Shown piece by piece: positions 34,097-42,499 of a DNA stretch of 64,000 bases. Below the pieces are notes generated by a model, which had not been told where the DNA came from, searched no databases, and saw only the letters and a program-made list of their open reading frames with translations. The DNA is from Pseudomonadota bacterium (lineage in GTDB: Bacteria > Desulfobacterota > JAPLJL01): NCBI GenBank assembly GCA_026388655.1, contig JAPLJI010000067.1, positions 1-64,000 on the forward strand. Reading direction: 5' to 3'. A program made the position numbers and the translations under genes. Positions within the stretch are counted from its first letter, which is position 1, and each line of letters starts with the position of its first letter.

Positions 34097-34600
34097 TTAT
34101 ATGAATCTTTCGAAACGGTCCTTTTTAGCTTTGCAGATAGGGCAAAGCTCGGGCGGGTGATCGCGGGCGCAGAGATAGCCACAAACTTTACAGCGCCACA
34201 CCGGCAGGGGAAGGGAAGAGATCCCGGCCGCGCGCGCGGATTTTTTCGGGGCTTTTCTTTCGGCAGCGGGAGGGCGGTGTTCCGGCACCGATGCCGCTTT
34301 TTTCTCGCCCCTTAACACGGCCGAGGAAACGTAAAGACTGCAGTAACAGGTGCCGTGATCGGTCAAGTCGGGATCGCGATAGTCGCAGGGACAAATAATA
34401 TCAAGATCGTCGTCACGGTTCCCGGAAGCCAGCCGGCACGGGCAGGAACAGTAACCGTAGCGTTTCTCATTGGTTAACAGCCCCTGAAGCAGTTGCCTGG
34501 TAAACTCAACATCCGAATTGAGATGATACCCTGATGATTCCGCTTCATTTTTTAACTTCTCGTGGAGGCGGCCGATGTCAGCCTGGGTCACTTCCGGCAT
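34097..34600 (-). CDS. ferredoxin-thioredoxin-reductase catalytic subunit fused to rubredoxin
   Basis: 167 residues. The N-terminal FtrB-like domain has YCSCPC (CPC), CPC and CYC in the order of the FTR active-site cluster; the last pair is CYC where classical FTR has CHC, and spacings differ (14 and 12 residues by my count). The C-terminus [33 protein letters not shown] is a rubredoxin-like iron site. It may link ferredoxin or rubredoxin electrons to disulfide reduction. The start ATG overlaps the stop of the glutaredoxin-like gene (TAATG), so the two form an operon. Confidence 0.82.
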   Translation of the reverse strand: MPEVTQADIGRLHEKLKNEAESSGYHLNSDVEFTRQLLQGLLTNEKRYGYCSCPCRLASGNRDDDLDIICPCDYRDPDLTDHGTCYCSLYVSSAVLRGEKKAASVPEHRPPAAERKAPKKSARAAGISSLPLPVWRCKVCGYLCARDHPPELCPICKAKKDRFERFI

Positions 34601-34884
34601 TATTTTATCACCCGGCGGATTTTTTCTTCATCAAAGCCCACAATACAGGAGTCATCATTAATCACAATGGTGGGAAAGGAACACTGGGGATTCCAGCGCT
34701 TGATTTCCTCTACCGCGGTTTCCCTTTCCATTTCGGCCAGACTGTCAACATCGATATAGTCGTATTCAACACCCAGATCGTTCAAAAAGCCCTTGGTTTT
34801 ACGACACCAGCCGCAGGTGGAGAGGGCGAAGAGTTTAATTTTCGCTTTGCTCTTTCCCGGTACATGAGTGAATTTCAACGTCAT
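34600..34884 (-). CDS. glutaredoxin-like protein
   Basis: 94 residues. Active site [11 protein letters not shown] (CGWC), cis-Pro in SFPTIV, GSH-site-like [10 protein letters not shown]. An N-terminal extension of about 14 residues precedes the fold. It starts at ATG 34884 behind AGGAGG and its stop overlaps the FtrB-rubredoxin start. The pair probably makes a dithiol-disulfide relay in which the FtrB domain reduces this protein (inference from pairing in anaerobes). Confidence 0.88.
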   Translation of the reverse strand: MTLKFTHVPGKSKAKIKLFALSTCGWCRKTKGFLNDLGVEYDYIDVDSLAEMERETAVEEIKRWNPQCSFPTIVINDDSCIVGFDEEKIRRVIK

Positions 34885-35274
34885 GTAATCACCTCCTGGT
34901 AGTTGGGTATGACTAGATTTTCGCCGCAGTTCTTATCAATGTCAAGGTAACCCAAGCGTGGATTCAGAATAATTGATACTTCGACGGCGCCCAAACCATG
35001 CCCTTTATGGCGGGGTTTATCCTGAGGGGATTCACCCTGAAGGAAAAGAGGCGCCGCTCAGTGTCAACCCTTAGTATACCACGGGCTTTAGACCAGGGAA
35101 GTCGAAGGGTTGATTAACAGTTTTGCAACGATCTGGCGAAGAAAAAGCTAAGTCCTTCGATTCATAAGCTCGATAACGAACTTGTTTACTCAGGACTTAG
35201 TGCTGAGTGAGCATTATTATTAGTTCGGTTTTGAAAAAACACGTTACCGTAACTGCGAATCGAAGCACGAGGAA
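34885..35274. repeat. intergenic DNA with a long repeat
   Basis: A repeat at about 34969-35118 ('ttgatacttcgacggcgccc...gtcgaagggttgat') is homologous to 51809-51925, with an extra 30-bp segment in the middle. AT-rich remainder. No gene. Confidence 0.6.
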
Positions 35275-35664
35275 TTACAGGAAATATTGCTTCAGGCGGT
35301 AATAAATCTGATCGGCCTGAGGATCGCGGGTGTGTATATGCAAATGTTTAACGATCTCTGAACAAGACCAATCGTGAAATTCCGTATACTTTTCCTTTAC
35401 CGGTCCGATTATGCTCATCCAATCGTTCGCTCCCAGAAGCTCGCACTTGGCGGCGAAACCGAATCCCACCAATCGGGGCGAGTTGGTGTTGAAGTAACGC
35501 TCCATGCTAATTAAAACCTCGTTCCAGATTTCCTCGGTTTTTTCCAAAGGAGGATCCGGGGCAACCGCGTGTTTCCGGGGAAGGTCCAGGGAGATGTTTT
35601 CCAGGGGATTCCTGGGTACCACCTTCAGATGGTCTTTCCGGTTCAGGTTCTCTGGTTTTTCCAT
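35275..35664 (-). CDS. hypothetical protein
   Basis: 129 residues with no recognised domain. It has a normal codon pattern and a coherent, mostly helical C-terminal half (EIWNEVLISMERYFNTNSPRLVGFGFAAKCELLG ... DPQADQIYYRLKQYF). The ribosome-binding site is weak (GAGAA). The N-terminal third looks disordered. No functional partner nearby. Real-gene status is moderately supported by length and amino-acid composition only. Confidence 0.5.
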   Translation of the reverse strand: MEKPENLNRKDHLKVVPRNPLENISLDLPRKHAVAPDPPLEKTEEIWNEVLISMERYFNTNSPRLVGFGFAAKCELLGANDWMSIIGPVKEKYTEFHDWSCSEIVKHLHIHTRDPQADQIYYRLKQYFL

Positions 35665-36022
35665 TTATTTTTCTCTTTTTTTATTTTCTAACTCATTATT
35701 ATTATATAACTGCATATTCTATTCCCGGGTTTAACATACACATTTACGAATTAAATTAATCCAGGAAAATCAGTTGATTACCAGGATTCGGAAGCGTGGG
35801 CTTGGATTTTTATGGGTGAGTTATTGAATGAGAAAAAAGGTACCCTGGTGAGAAATGATTTCTCAAAGACGGACAAATTTTGGCTTAAACCCGAAAAATA
35901 CCATTGAAAACATTCCATCGTATTTCGCGAGCATTGGGAAATCCTGACAGCATTTTTCGGGCGAAAATGAGTCGGAGAAAAGATAAAGATAAGGTTGATA
36001 AAAATAGTAACCGTTTCCCCGG
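35665..36022. other. intergenic DNA with a short MITE-outer-repeat pair
   Basis: At 35885-35961, TTAAACCCGAAAAAT and GCATTTTTCGGG, the outer ends of the 215-bp MITE family, flank only about 50 bp with no core. Otherwise AT-rich with no features. Confidence 0.5.
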
Positions 36023-37486
36023 TTAGGGTTTTTTCGGAATTAGATCCGCGAGACGGAGGGCGCTTTCCGCCGCCAGTTCGGTGCCGATGTTGTCACTGCC
36101 GGTATCCGAGCCCACGAAATAAAGGTTTTCATAGGGCGACTTGAGCGGGGGCCGGCTTTTCCCCACCTGGCCGATGATCTGGGCCAGGCCGACGATGTCC
36201 GGCTGGAAGCGGCCGCTGTAATGGTTGATCATGGAAGTGGTGCCGAAGTCATACCAGAGGATGTGATTTTTCAGGCCGGGATAAAAGGTGTCCAGGTAAT
36301 CCACGTGGAAGTTGACCCAGTCCTTCCAGTGGGCGGACTCGAGGGGGGCGAGCCCGGGGAGATGGACGATCTGCTTGCCCTGTGGGGCGAGGCTCGGGTC
36401 CATATTGGAGGAAACCGGGAGGAGGGCGAGGTTCATCGGGTCGGTGGTCGGGGGGATCTGGTCCTGGAGGACGAATTCCATCAGGAAACGGGCCAGGGAG
36501 GGGATCTCCGAGTCTTTCGGGAAGCTGAAAGCCACCGAGTCAGGGATCACCGGTTTATCCAGGGCCAGGTGGATGGCGATGGTGCCGATCCCGGCGAGCT
36601 TGCCGCAGGAGAGGCTTTCCGCGTAGTCGCGGTATTGCTCGGTCATGGTGGCCGGATCCAGCAGGCGGAGAACGGTTTCCTTGACCCCGATGTTGCTGAT
36701 GATCAGGGGCGCCGATACCACGGTGCCGTCCTTCAACTCCACCCCGGTGGCCAGGCCCTTTTCAACATTGATCCTTTCCACCTTGACCCCGGTTTGGAGC
36801 TCCGCCCCGTGCCGCCTGGCGATCCGGGCCAGGCCTTCCGGGATGGCTTTGCAGCCGCCCAGGGGATAACCCACGTTCGCCTCCCGCTGGTAATAGGCCA
36901 TGACCCGGATCAACTCCCCCGCGCTGGCTTCTTTCAGGTTGGCGACGGCCAGGCAGATGACCTGCTGGTTGATGAAGGCCACTAGCTCGCGGCTCATCGG
37001 GAAGCGCTTCAGGAAACTGGACATCGGGGTGTCGTCCAGCGCGAAGGTCTCGGAGTATTTCATTTTCGCGATGGTTTCATCCATGCTCCGGAGGGAATGA
37101 ATGTCCGCCTCGGTAGCCGCGAAGGCCTGGCGGTAGGTTTGTTCCATCTCCGCCGGGGTCTGATAGGCCGGATTCGGGAAGGGATACTTCCGGCCGTTCT
37201 TGAGGAGGACAAAGGGGTTTTCCCGGGTCGGATGCCAGAACCGGATCTCGCCCTCGGCCCCGGTCTTTTTCATAATCTCGCCGTAGGGGCCCTTCTCGCA
37301 CCGGCCGAACATGTGAATGAAGGCGTCCACCACGAAGCCTTCCTTTTCATAGGAGGTGCAGCGGCCGCCGAGAAAATTATTCCGCTCGAGCAGGAGGATT
37401 TTCATCCCCCGGTGAGAGAGGAGGGCGGCCAAGGCAAGCCCGCCGACCCCGCCTCCGAGAATAACGGCGTCAAAGTGATTTTTCAT
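36023..37486 (-). CDS. CrtI/phytoene-desaturase-like FAD oxidoreductase
   Basis: 487 residues from ATG 37486, which has GGAGGGAAGAAA upstream; the track's 37555 start is too early. N-terminal GGGVGGLALAALLSHRGMKILLLERN is the FAD-binding fold, with GGRCTSY following. The C-terminal YFVGSDTGSDNIGTELAAESALRLADL is the second FAD signature of carotenoid desaturases. Substrate unclear. It follows the JAMM-domain gene with a 4-bp overlap. Confidence 0.8.
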   Translation of the reverse strand: MKNHFDAVILGGGVGGLALAALLSHRGMKILLLERNNFLGGRCTSYEKEGFVVDAFIHMFGRCEKGPYGEIMKKTGAEGEIRFWHPTRENPFVLLKNGRKYPFPNPAYQTPAEMEQTYRQAFAATEADIHSLRSMDETIAKMKYSETFALDDTPMSSFLKRFPMSRELVAFINQQVICLAVANLKEASAGELIRVMAYYQREANVGYPLGGCKAIPEGLARIARRHGAELQTGVKVERINVEKGLATGVELKDGTVVSAPLIISNIGVKETVLRLLDPATMTEQYRDYAESLSCGKLAGIGTIAIHLALDKPVIPDSVAFSFPKDSEIPSLARFLMEFVLQDQIPPTTDPMNLALLPVSSNMDPSLAPQGKQIVHLPGLAPLESAHWKDWVNFHVDYLDTFYPGLKNHILWYDFGTTSMINHYSGRFQPDIVGLAQIIGQVGKSRPPLKSPYENLYFVGSDTGSDNIGTELAAESALRLADLIPKKP

Positions 37487-38037
37487 TTTCTTCCCTCCGG
37501 TTTGTTCGGGGCCTGGGGATTTTTCACGGCCTCGAAGCCCAGGGCATACGGGCACTCGATGTTCAGGATTTTGACATTCTTGTTTTTCCCTTTCCCGACC
37601 AGCTGGAAACTCGCCATCTCGATAAAGTAGCGGTTGAGGCTGCCGGAAAGGGTATTTTTTTTGATCGTCCAGGGCTTGAATTCCTTGTCCTCCTTGATGC
37701 TCATGATGATCTCGATCGGGTATTCCTCCCGGAAGATATACTTGATGTCGTCCTCGGAGGGACGGGGCACTCCCTCCGGGTGGGAATGGTATTCCCCGAT
37801 GAACTGATATTTGAGGTAATTGTCGATCATCCGGTAGAGCTTATGTTTTCTCATCGGATTGATGTAGATCATATCATATTTCCGGTTCGCCAGCTGGAAG
37901 GGAGTGGCCAGTTCCAGGAAGTATTTTTCCGGGGTTTTGTACCCGAAAAGCAGGCCGGCGCATTCGCGGGTGACCGAGGTTTCCACCGCGGAAAGGGTGA
38001 GGATCATAAAGGCGTTTTCGCTGATGTAGATATTCAT
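37483..38037 (-). CDS. JAB1/MPN (JAMM) metalloprotease-domain protein
   Basis: 184 residues. GEYHSHPEGVPRPSEDD is the JAMM zinc motif (E-x2-HSHP-x6-S-x2-D), with an upstream glutamate in SVTRECAGLLFGY. Such proteins cleave isopeptide or C-terminal tags on ubiquitin-like proteins or act on small substrates. Bacterial examples often work in sulfur transfer. No ubiquitin-like gene lies beside it. It overlaps the CrtI-like gene by 4 bp, an unusual pairing. Confidence 0.78.
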   Translation of the reverse strand: MNIYISENAFMILTLSAVETSVTRECAGLLFGYKTPEKYFLELATPFQLANRKYDMIYINPMRKHKLYRMIDNYLKYQFIGEYHSHPEGVPRPSEDDIKYIFREEYPIEIIMSIKEDKEFKPWTIKKNTLSGSLNRYFIEMASFQLVGKGKNKNVKILNIECPYALGFEAVKNPQAPNKPEGRK

Positions 38038-38350
38038 TCTCTCGCAAAAAATTGTATGTCATTCTGAGCCAAAAGCGAAGAATCTTCTTTAAGATGTTTA
38101 ACTTCGAGATCCTTCACGGAGTTTACCCTGAGCACTTTGAGATTCTTCACTTCGTTCAGAATGACAAGAAGTGAAGGGTTTCCCGCGGCTTCTCATCCCG
38201 CCGCTCCGCACGGGACACGCGGGACAGGCAGGATGACAGAAGCGAACGGGTTTAGGCGCCGTCCTGAATGAAATGAAGGAATGACAAATAACTTGGCCTT
38301 AGCTTTTCTCGATCGACAAGTATAAATTAACCTGCTCTATTTCCCCCTTG
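38038..38350. repeat. intergenic DNA with REP-type repeats
   Basis: 'gtcattctgag..agaatcttc..gagattcttcacttcgttcagaatgac' (about 38056-38167) and 'catcccgccgctccgc..gcgggacaggcaggatgacag' (38194-38240), both imperfect palindromes of the GTCATTC family. No gene. Confidence 0.55.
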
Positions 38351-39276
38351 CTAAGGAGATACCTGGAAACAACTGCTGTTGGAAATAAGCGGCCAGGGAT
38401 TCATCCCCTTGAATCCCGTCCCGCGGCCGACCGGGTCGCCCCCGTAACCGGTGCGGACCGCGGTGATCTCCCAGCAGTAAATCTGGGGGGCGGAGAGGAG
38501 GCCGGCGGGGACGGCAAACTGGACCATCCCGGGGGAGAGGAGCGCCGAGTAAAACTCAAAGTAGAACCAGTCAAGGATACGGACCAAAAGGTAATCGGTT
38601 TCCATCGGGTCAAGGGTATTCACATTATGCCAGAACAGGGTGGGGGTGGTAGTGCCGACCTGGACGCCCAGGGGGGAATCCTGGACGGGAAGGTGAGAGA
38701 CCGGGTAGAAGTACAGGCTTCGGTCGAGGGAAACGGTGTCGGTGGTATCGGAAGCGTAATAAGTGAAGGCGGTCTCGTCTTGGTAGCTCAAGCCCTCGTT
38801 CCCTGAATCCGGGACGCCCGTGGTGATCGGGGTGGAATAATAGGATTGGTTCGACCCAGTGGGAACCAGCGGCCACTGCCGGCCGGCGGGGTCCTCCACC
38901 CAGGACAGGACGAAATCCCCATCCGGATCAGAGGCTTCAAGCTCAAAATGAAGGTGAACGTTTCCGTTGGTAAAGACCTCGGCGTAGCCGGCCCGCCCGA
39001 ACGCGTCGGCGATGATGGCTATCCCGGAAACCGGGCTTTCACCGGACCGGGTGGCGGGACCGTCAGGGGCGGGGTCGGAGCCGTCAACCGAGTAACGTCA
39101 ACCGAGTAATAAAAGAGGGCGGGTTCGCTGGCGATGAGGGTGATTTCCAGGGATTGGCAGTAGTAGCCTCCCGGGGGGTCGGCGGTGGTGACCGGGGGTG
39201 ATTTGTCCTTCCCTCCGCAGGCGGAGAGAAGGACCAGCCAGGCCCAGAGGATAAACGCGATTCGCCGGCTTTTCAT
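38351..39276 (-). pseudogene. lipoprotein gene frameshifted by a 14-bp tandem duplication
   Basis: The track shows two ORFs (39019..39276 and 38351..38899). Reading through shows one 303-residue lipoprotein: signal with lipobox LLSAC, a chitobiase-type CHB_HEX_C-like repeat (PPVTTADPPGGYYCQSLEITL ... FYYSVDGSDPAPDG), then Ig/FN3-like domains (HFELEASDPDGDFVLSWVEDPAG). The unit CGTCAACCGAGTAA is exactly repeated at 39082-39095 and 39096-39109. Removing one unit leaves 912 bp, 304 codons, and a continuous frame. Either a real mutation, a slippery phase switch, or an assembly error. Confidence 0.78.
39082..39109. repeat. 14-bp tandem duplication inside a lipoprotein gene
   Basis: CGTCAACCGAGTAA twice in a row. 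14 is not a multiple of 3, so it shifts the frame. Deletion of one copy restores the encoded protein. Confidence 0.9.
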
Positions 39277-39297
39277 GATTATTAATAAGGATAAAGG

Positions 39298-40059
39298 TTA
39301 TTTGCCGAGCTTATCCACGATGGATCCGACCCGGTCTCGAAAGCCGGGGAGATCCAGCGAAGTCGGCCGCCCCGAAAGATCGGCTTCGATCACCGCGGGA
39401 TCGAGGGGAAGCCAGCCCAGGAGCTCAAATTCCCGGAGGGAGGTTTTGATCGTCTCGAGGTCAGATTCCTTCCGGACCTTATTGGCCACGATCCCGACCC
39501 GGAAGAGGCCGATATCCCCGGCCAGTTTCCGGATCATTCGGGCGGCGGCCAGGGATCGCTGGCCCGGCTCGACCACCACCAGCATCCGGTCTACCGCGCC
39601 GGCGGTGGCGCGGCCCAGGTGTTCCACCCCGGCTTCCATGTCGATGACCGCGGCCTCGTTTCTTTCCAGGATCAGGTGCTGCAGCAGGGCGCGGAGGAGG
39701 GCGCTCTCCGGGCAGATACAGCCGGCCCCACCCGCCTTCACGGTGCCCATCACCACCAGGCGGATGCCGTTTTGCTCCCGGCAGAAATTCTCCGGGATGT
39801 CCTCCACCCGCGGGTTGAGCTTGAAATAACCCCCGATTGATCCGGGCCTGGCCCCGGTCCGTTCGGCGATCAGGTCCTTCATCTCCGAGATCGGCGTGAT
39901 CTTCTCCGGTTCGGGGAATCCCAGGGCGGCGCCCAGGCTGGCCACGGGGTCGGCGTCCACCGCCAGGATCTGGAGGCCCCGGTTTGAGAGATCCAGGCAG
40001 AGGAGGGCGGCGAGCGTGGTCTTGCCCACCCCGCCTTTTCCGCTCACGGCGATCTTCAT
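39298..40059 (-). CDS. cooC: CooC-type nickel-insertion ATPase
   Basis: 253 residues from ATG 40059. The track start at 40185 covers a REP repeat. KIAVSGKGGVGKTTLAALL is the deviant Walker A of MinD/CooC ATPases, and GAGCICPESALLRALL contains the CXC metal-binding pair characteristic of CooC, with VIDMEAGVEHLGRATAGAVD the Walker B/dimer region. CooC delivers nickel for maturation of the carbon monoxide dehydrogenase C-cluster. It is 12 kb from the CooS homologue and on the opposite strand. Confidence 0.85.
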   Translation of the reverse strand: MKIAVSGKGGVGKTTLAALLCLDLSNRGLQILAVDADPVASLGAALGFPEPEKITPISEMKDLIAERTGARPGSIGGYFKLNPRVEDIPENFCREQNGIRLVVMGTVKAGGAGCICPESALLRALLQHLILERNEAAVIDMEAGVEHLGRATAGAVDRMLVVVEPGQRSLAAARMIRKLAGDIGLFRVGIVANKVRKESDLETIKTSLREFELLGWLPLDPAVIEADLSGRPTSLDLPGFRDRVGSIVDKLGK

Positions 40060-40358
40060 TTGTTTAACGTGCAATTCCCCGTGGTTTTGCCACGGGGTCA
40101 CCTTGTTTCTGTCATTCCGCACTTGATGCGGAATCCAGTTTTTTTGTTCGCCTGGATTCCCGCTTCCGCGGGAATGACAAACCAAAACTTAAGGATCGTT
40201 TTGAGAAAAATCCCCTGCGGTCTCGCCGCGGGAGCTTCATTGTCTCCCGAAAAATCAAACAAATTATCCTTTAGCGAAGAATCTCGGAAAAGAAAAGGTG
40301 TTTTGCTTCGCTCCGACCTATCCATAGGCATTTTTATCCTCAATTCATTTATAAAAAT
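40060..40358. repeat. intergenic DNA with a REP pair
   Basis: 'gtcattccgcacttgatgcggaatccag...ctggattcccgcttccgcgggaatgac' (about 40110-40179): two nested hairpins closed by GTCATTCC/GGAATGAC. This REP type recurs at 51205-51280, 55279-55315 and others. Also AT-rich sequence. No gene. Confidence 0.6.
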
Positions 40359-41162
40359 TTATTCCTCCAGGAGCGGCTGAAAAATGCTCTTCCCGGCCTC
40401 GAAAAACGATTTGAGATGCTTCAGGTTCAGGCCGAAAATATTCAGGGCGGGCTCGGAACGCTTGGCCCCGGACTGGATAGAGACAGACACCCCCGGGAAA
40501 GAGTCCTTCAGGGTTTTGCGCACCTCCTCGAGCCTCGGTTTCAGGTTAGGGGGGACCTTCGGGACGCTGGTTCCTTCCGGGGCGGCTTGCCGGAGCTTCT
40601 CGGCCTCCTCCGCCCGGGTGGCAAGCTCGTAAGCCTCCTTGAAGCCGATCTCGCCGTCCTCCAGGCGCTTCAAGACCCGGGGCACACGGGCGACGGACAG
40701 GTAGCGGTTGACCGAGACCCGGTTCCGTCCGATCATCCGGCCGATTTCCTCGTCGGAATATTTGAAGCGTTCCTTCAACTCCTGGCAGATCATCACGATT
40801 TCGTAGGGGGTGTAATCCTGGCGGCCGGTGTTCTCGGCGAAGCGGAGGCGCAGGGCCTCCTCATCGGACAGCTTGGGATAGATCTTGGCCAGGACCGCGG
40901 GTTTTCCTTCCTTCTGAAGTGCCACAACCCTGCGAAATCCATAGATAATTTGGAATTTTCCTGCCTTGTCCGGGCGGACCGCTATTTCCATTTTTTGCCC
41001 GCCGCCATGCCGGATGGAGTCGCGAAGACCTTCCAAAAAGAAGGGGCCCTTCCGGAAGGCGAAATCCCGGCTTTCGGAAAGCTCGTTGAGCGGAATTTCC
41101 CGGAATTCAAAGGCTGAGGCCGGGGCTGTAATTTTCGGGCTGGCAGCTTTTTCCTTTTTCAT
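40359..41162 (-). CDS. ParB-family DNA-binding protein
   Basis: 267 residues. YGFRRVVALQKEG (GxxR CTP-binding box), FAENTGRQDYTPYEIV (ENxxR) and a helix-turn-helix (SDEEIGRMIGRNRVSVNRYLSVARVP) mark the ParB N-terminal CTPase and DNA-binding domains. No parA beside it, and the C-terminus (about residues 195-267) is not the standard ParB dimer domain, so it may be a regulator such as Noc or a stand-alone CTPase rather than the chromosome segregation protein. A 16-bp palindrome lies 26 bp upstream of the start. Confidence 0.85.
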   Translation of the reverse strand: MKKEKAASPKITAPASAFEFREIPLNELSESRDFAFRKGPFFLEGLRDSIRHGGGQKMEIAVRPDKAGKFQIIYGFRRVVALQKEGKPAVLAKIYPKLSDEEALRLRFAENTGRQDYTPYEIVMICQELKERFKYSDEEIGRMIGRNRVSVNRYLSVARVPRVLKRLEDGEIGFKEAYELATRAEEAEKLRQAAPEGTSVPKVPPNLKPRLEEVRKTLKDSFPGVSVSIQSGAKRSEPALNIFGLNLKHLKSFFEAGKSIFQPLLEE

Positions 41163-41450
41163 TTTTCCCTTCCTGATTACCCACGGGTGTAACCCGGGTT
41201 ACATTTTTAGATGCCAAAATCCAGACCGGGGGTCATTATAGCATTTTTTTTGCGCGGCTCGTTTCGGTTGCGTTATTCGGTTGTGGGCTTAATAAATCCG
41301 CCGGACGTTGGCCGGAGACGAAGCGATCACCGCCTCTGGCGGGATTCCGCCAAAGGCGGAAGCGGCGTAACCGATCAACGTGATAAATGATAAGCAGATA
41401 TTTTGTTTTTTCCCCGGGTTGGGATATACTAGGTCACCGAAAGGATAATT
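41163..41450. other. divergent intergenic region between parB-like gene and selD
   Basis: Contains the palindrome TGTAACCCGGGTTACA (41188-41203) and a 'gcctctggcgggattccgccaaaggcggaag' repeat (about 41331-41361). selD's ribosome-binding site AAGGATAATT precedes ATG 41451. No gene. Confidence 0.55.
41188..41203. promoter_or_regulatory. 16-bp palindrome, candidate ParB-like binding site
   Basis: TGTAACCCGGGTTACA is a perfect palindrome 26 bp upstream of the ParB-like start codon. Its length and TGT...ACA ends resemble parS (TGTTTCACGTGAAACA), and its CCCGGG centre resembles the Noc-binding site. Confidence 0.5.
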
Positions 41451-42488
41451 ATGGAACCGAAAAAAAGATTGACGGAACTCGCGCGGGCCTCGGGCTGAGC
41501 GGCCAAACTGGGTCCGGGCGACCTGATGAAGATATTGATGTCCCTGACCCCGGCGGTTGATCCCAACCTGCTGGTCGGGATGGACACCTGGGACGATGCC
41601 GCCGTCTATCGCCTGACCCCTGACCTGGCCCTGGTGCAGACGGTGGATATCATCACCCCGGTCGTGGACGATCCTTTTGTCTTCGGGCAGATCGCGGCGG
41701 CCAATGCCTTGAGCGACGTATATGCCATGGGAGGGAGGCCCCTGACCGCGATGAACATCCTGGCGGTCGAGGCCTGTGTTGATCCTTCCATACCCCGCGA
41801 GATCCTCCGGGGGGCAGAGGCCAAAATCAAGGAATCCGGGGCGGTGGTCGTGGGTGGTCACTCGGTAGATGACCAGGAACTCAAGTTCGGGCTTTCCGTC
41901 ACCGGGCTTGTTCATCCCGACAAGATCCTACGCAACAGCCTGGCCCGGCCGGGCGATGTTTTAATCCTGACCAAGCCGATCGGCACGGGGATTATCGCGA
42001 CGGCGATAAAGGGAGGTGTGGTTTCTCCGGAGGCTTTGGAAAAAGCCATCAAATCCATGACCGCCTTAAACCGGGAAGCTTCGGAGGCCGCCCTCGATTT
42101 CGGGGCCCACGCCGCCACGGACATTACCGGATTTGGTCTGATCGGCCATGCCTTCGAAATAGTCCGCTTCGGTAAAATCAAGGCCAGGATTTTCGCAGGC
42201 AAGGTACCGATTCTTCCGGGGGTTAAGGACTTGATCAAGGAGGGCATGGTTCCGGGCGGGACCAAGCGCAACCAGGATCATTTCGGTTCCCAGGTCAGGG
42301 TTGATTCCGGGGTCTCAGAGGAACAGAAGCTTATCCTTTTCGATCCCCAGACATCGGGGGGGCTTTTGATCGCCATTTCTGTGGAATCAAGCTCGAAACT
42401 TATTGAAAAGCTTGGAAAATATCTGGCTGTGATTGTCGGAGATATCAGGGAAGGAAAGGGCGAACTAGAGGTTATTTCGGGCGGTTAG
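41451..42488 (+). CDS. selD: selenophosphate synthetase with selenocysteine
   Basis: The track begins at 41526, but ATG 41451 (AAGGA upstream) opens an in-frame extension MEPKKRLTELARASG-U-AAKLGPGDL, with TGA at 41496-41498 at the position of the catalytic Cys/Sec of SelD. Full length is 345 residues, like the E. coli enzyme (347). Downstream the family signatures follow (DTWDDAAVYRL, TDITGFGLIGHA, DPQTSGGLL). It makes selenophosphate from selenide and ATP, the Se donor for Sec-tRNA. Usually GCGC; here U-A-A follows, so only the Sec is conserved. Sec must be read in this organism. Confidence 0.9.
41496..41525 (+). promoter_or_regulatory. candidate bacterial SECIS hairpin
   Basis: After the TGA, GGTC (41511-41514), loop CGGGC, GACC (41520-41523), extended by wobble pairs, fits a small bacterial SECIS apical stem-loop about 12 nt downstream of the Sec codon. 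Prediction by eye only. Confidence 0.5.
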
Positions 42489-42499
42489 AAAATGGTTTT

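Noticed and set aside
39298-40059. MinD or ParA rather than CooC
   Set aside because: The CXC pair (CICPE) and lack of a membrane-targeting tail favour CooC; ParB-like gene nearby is not adjacent enough to be its partner.
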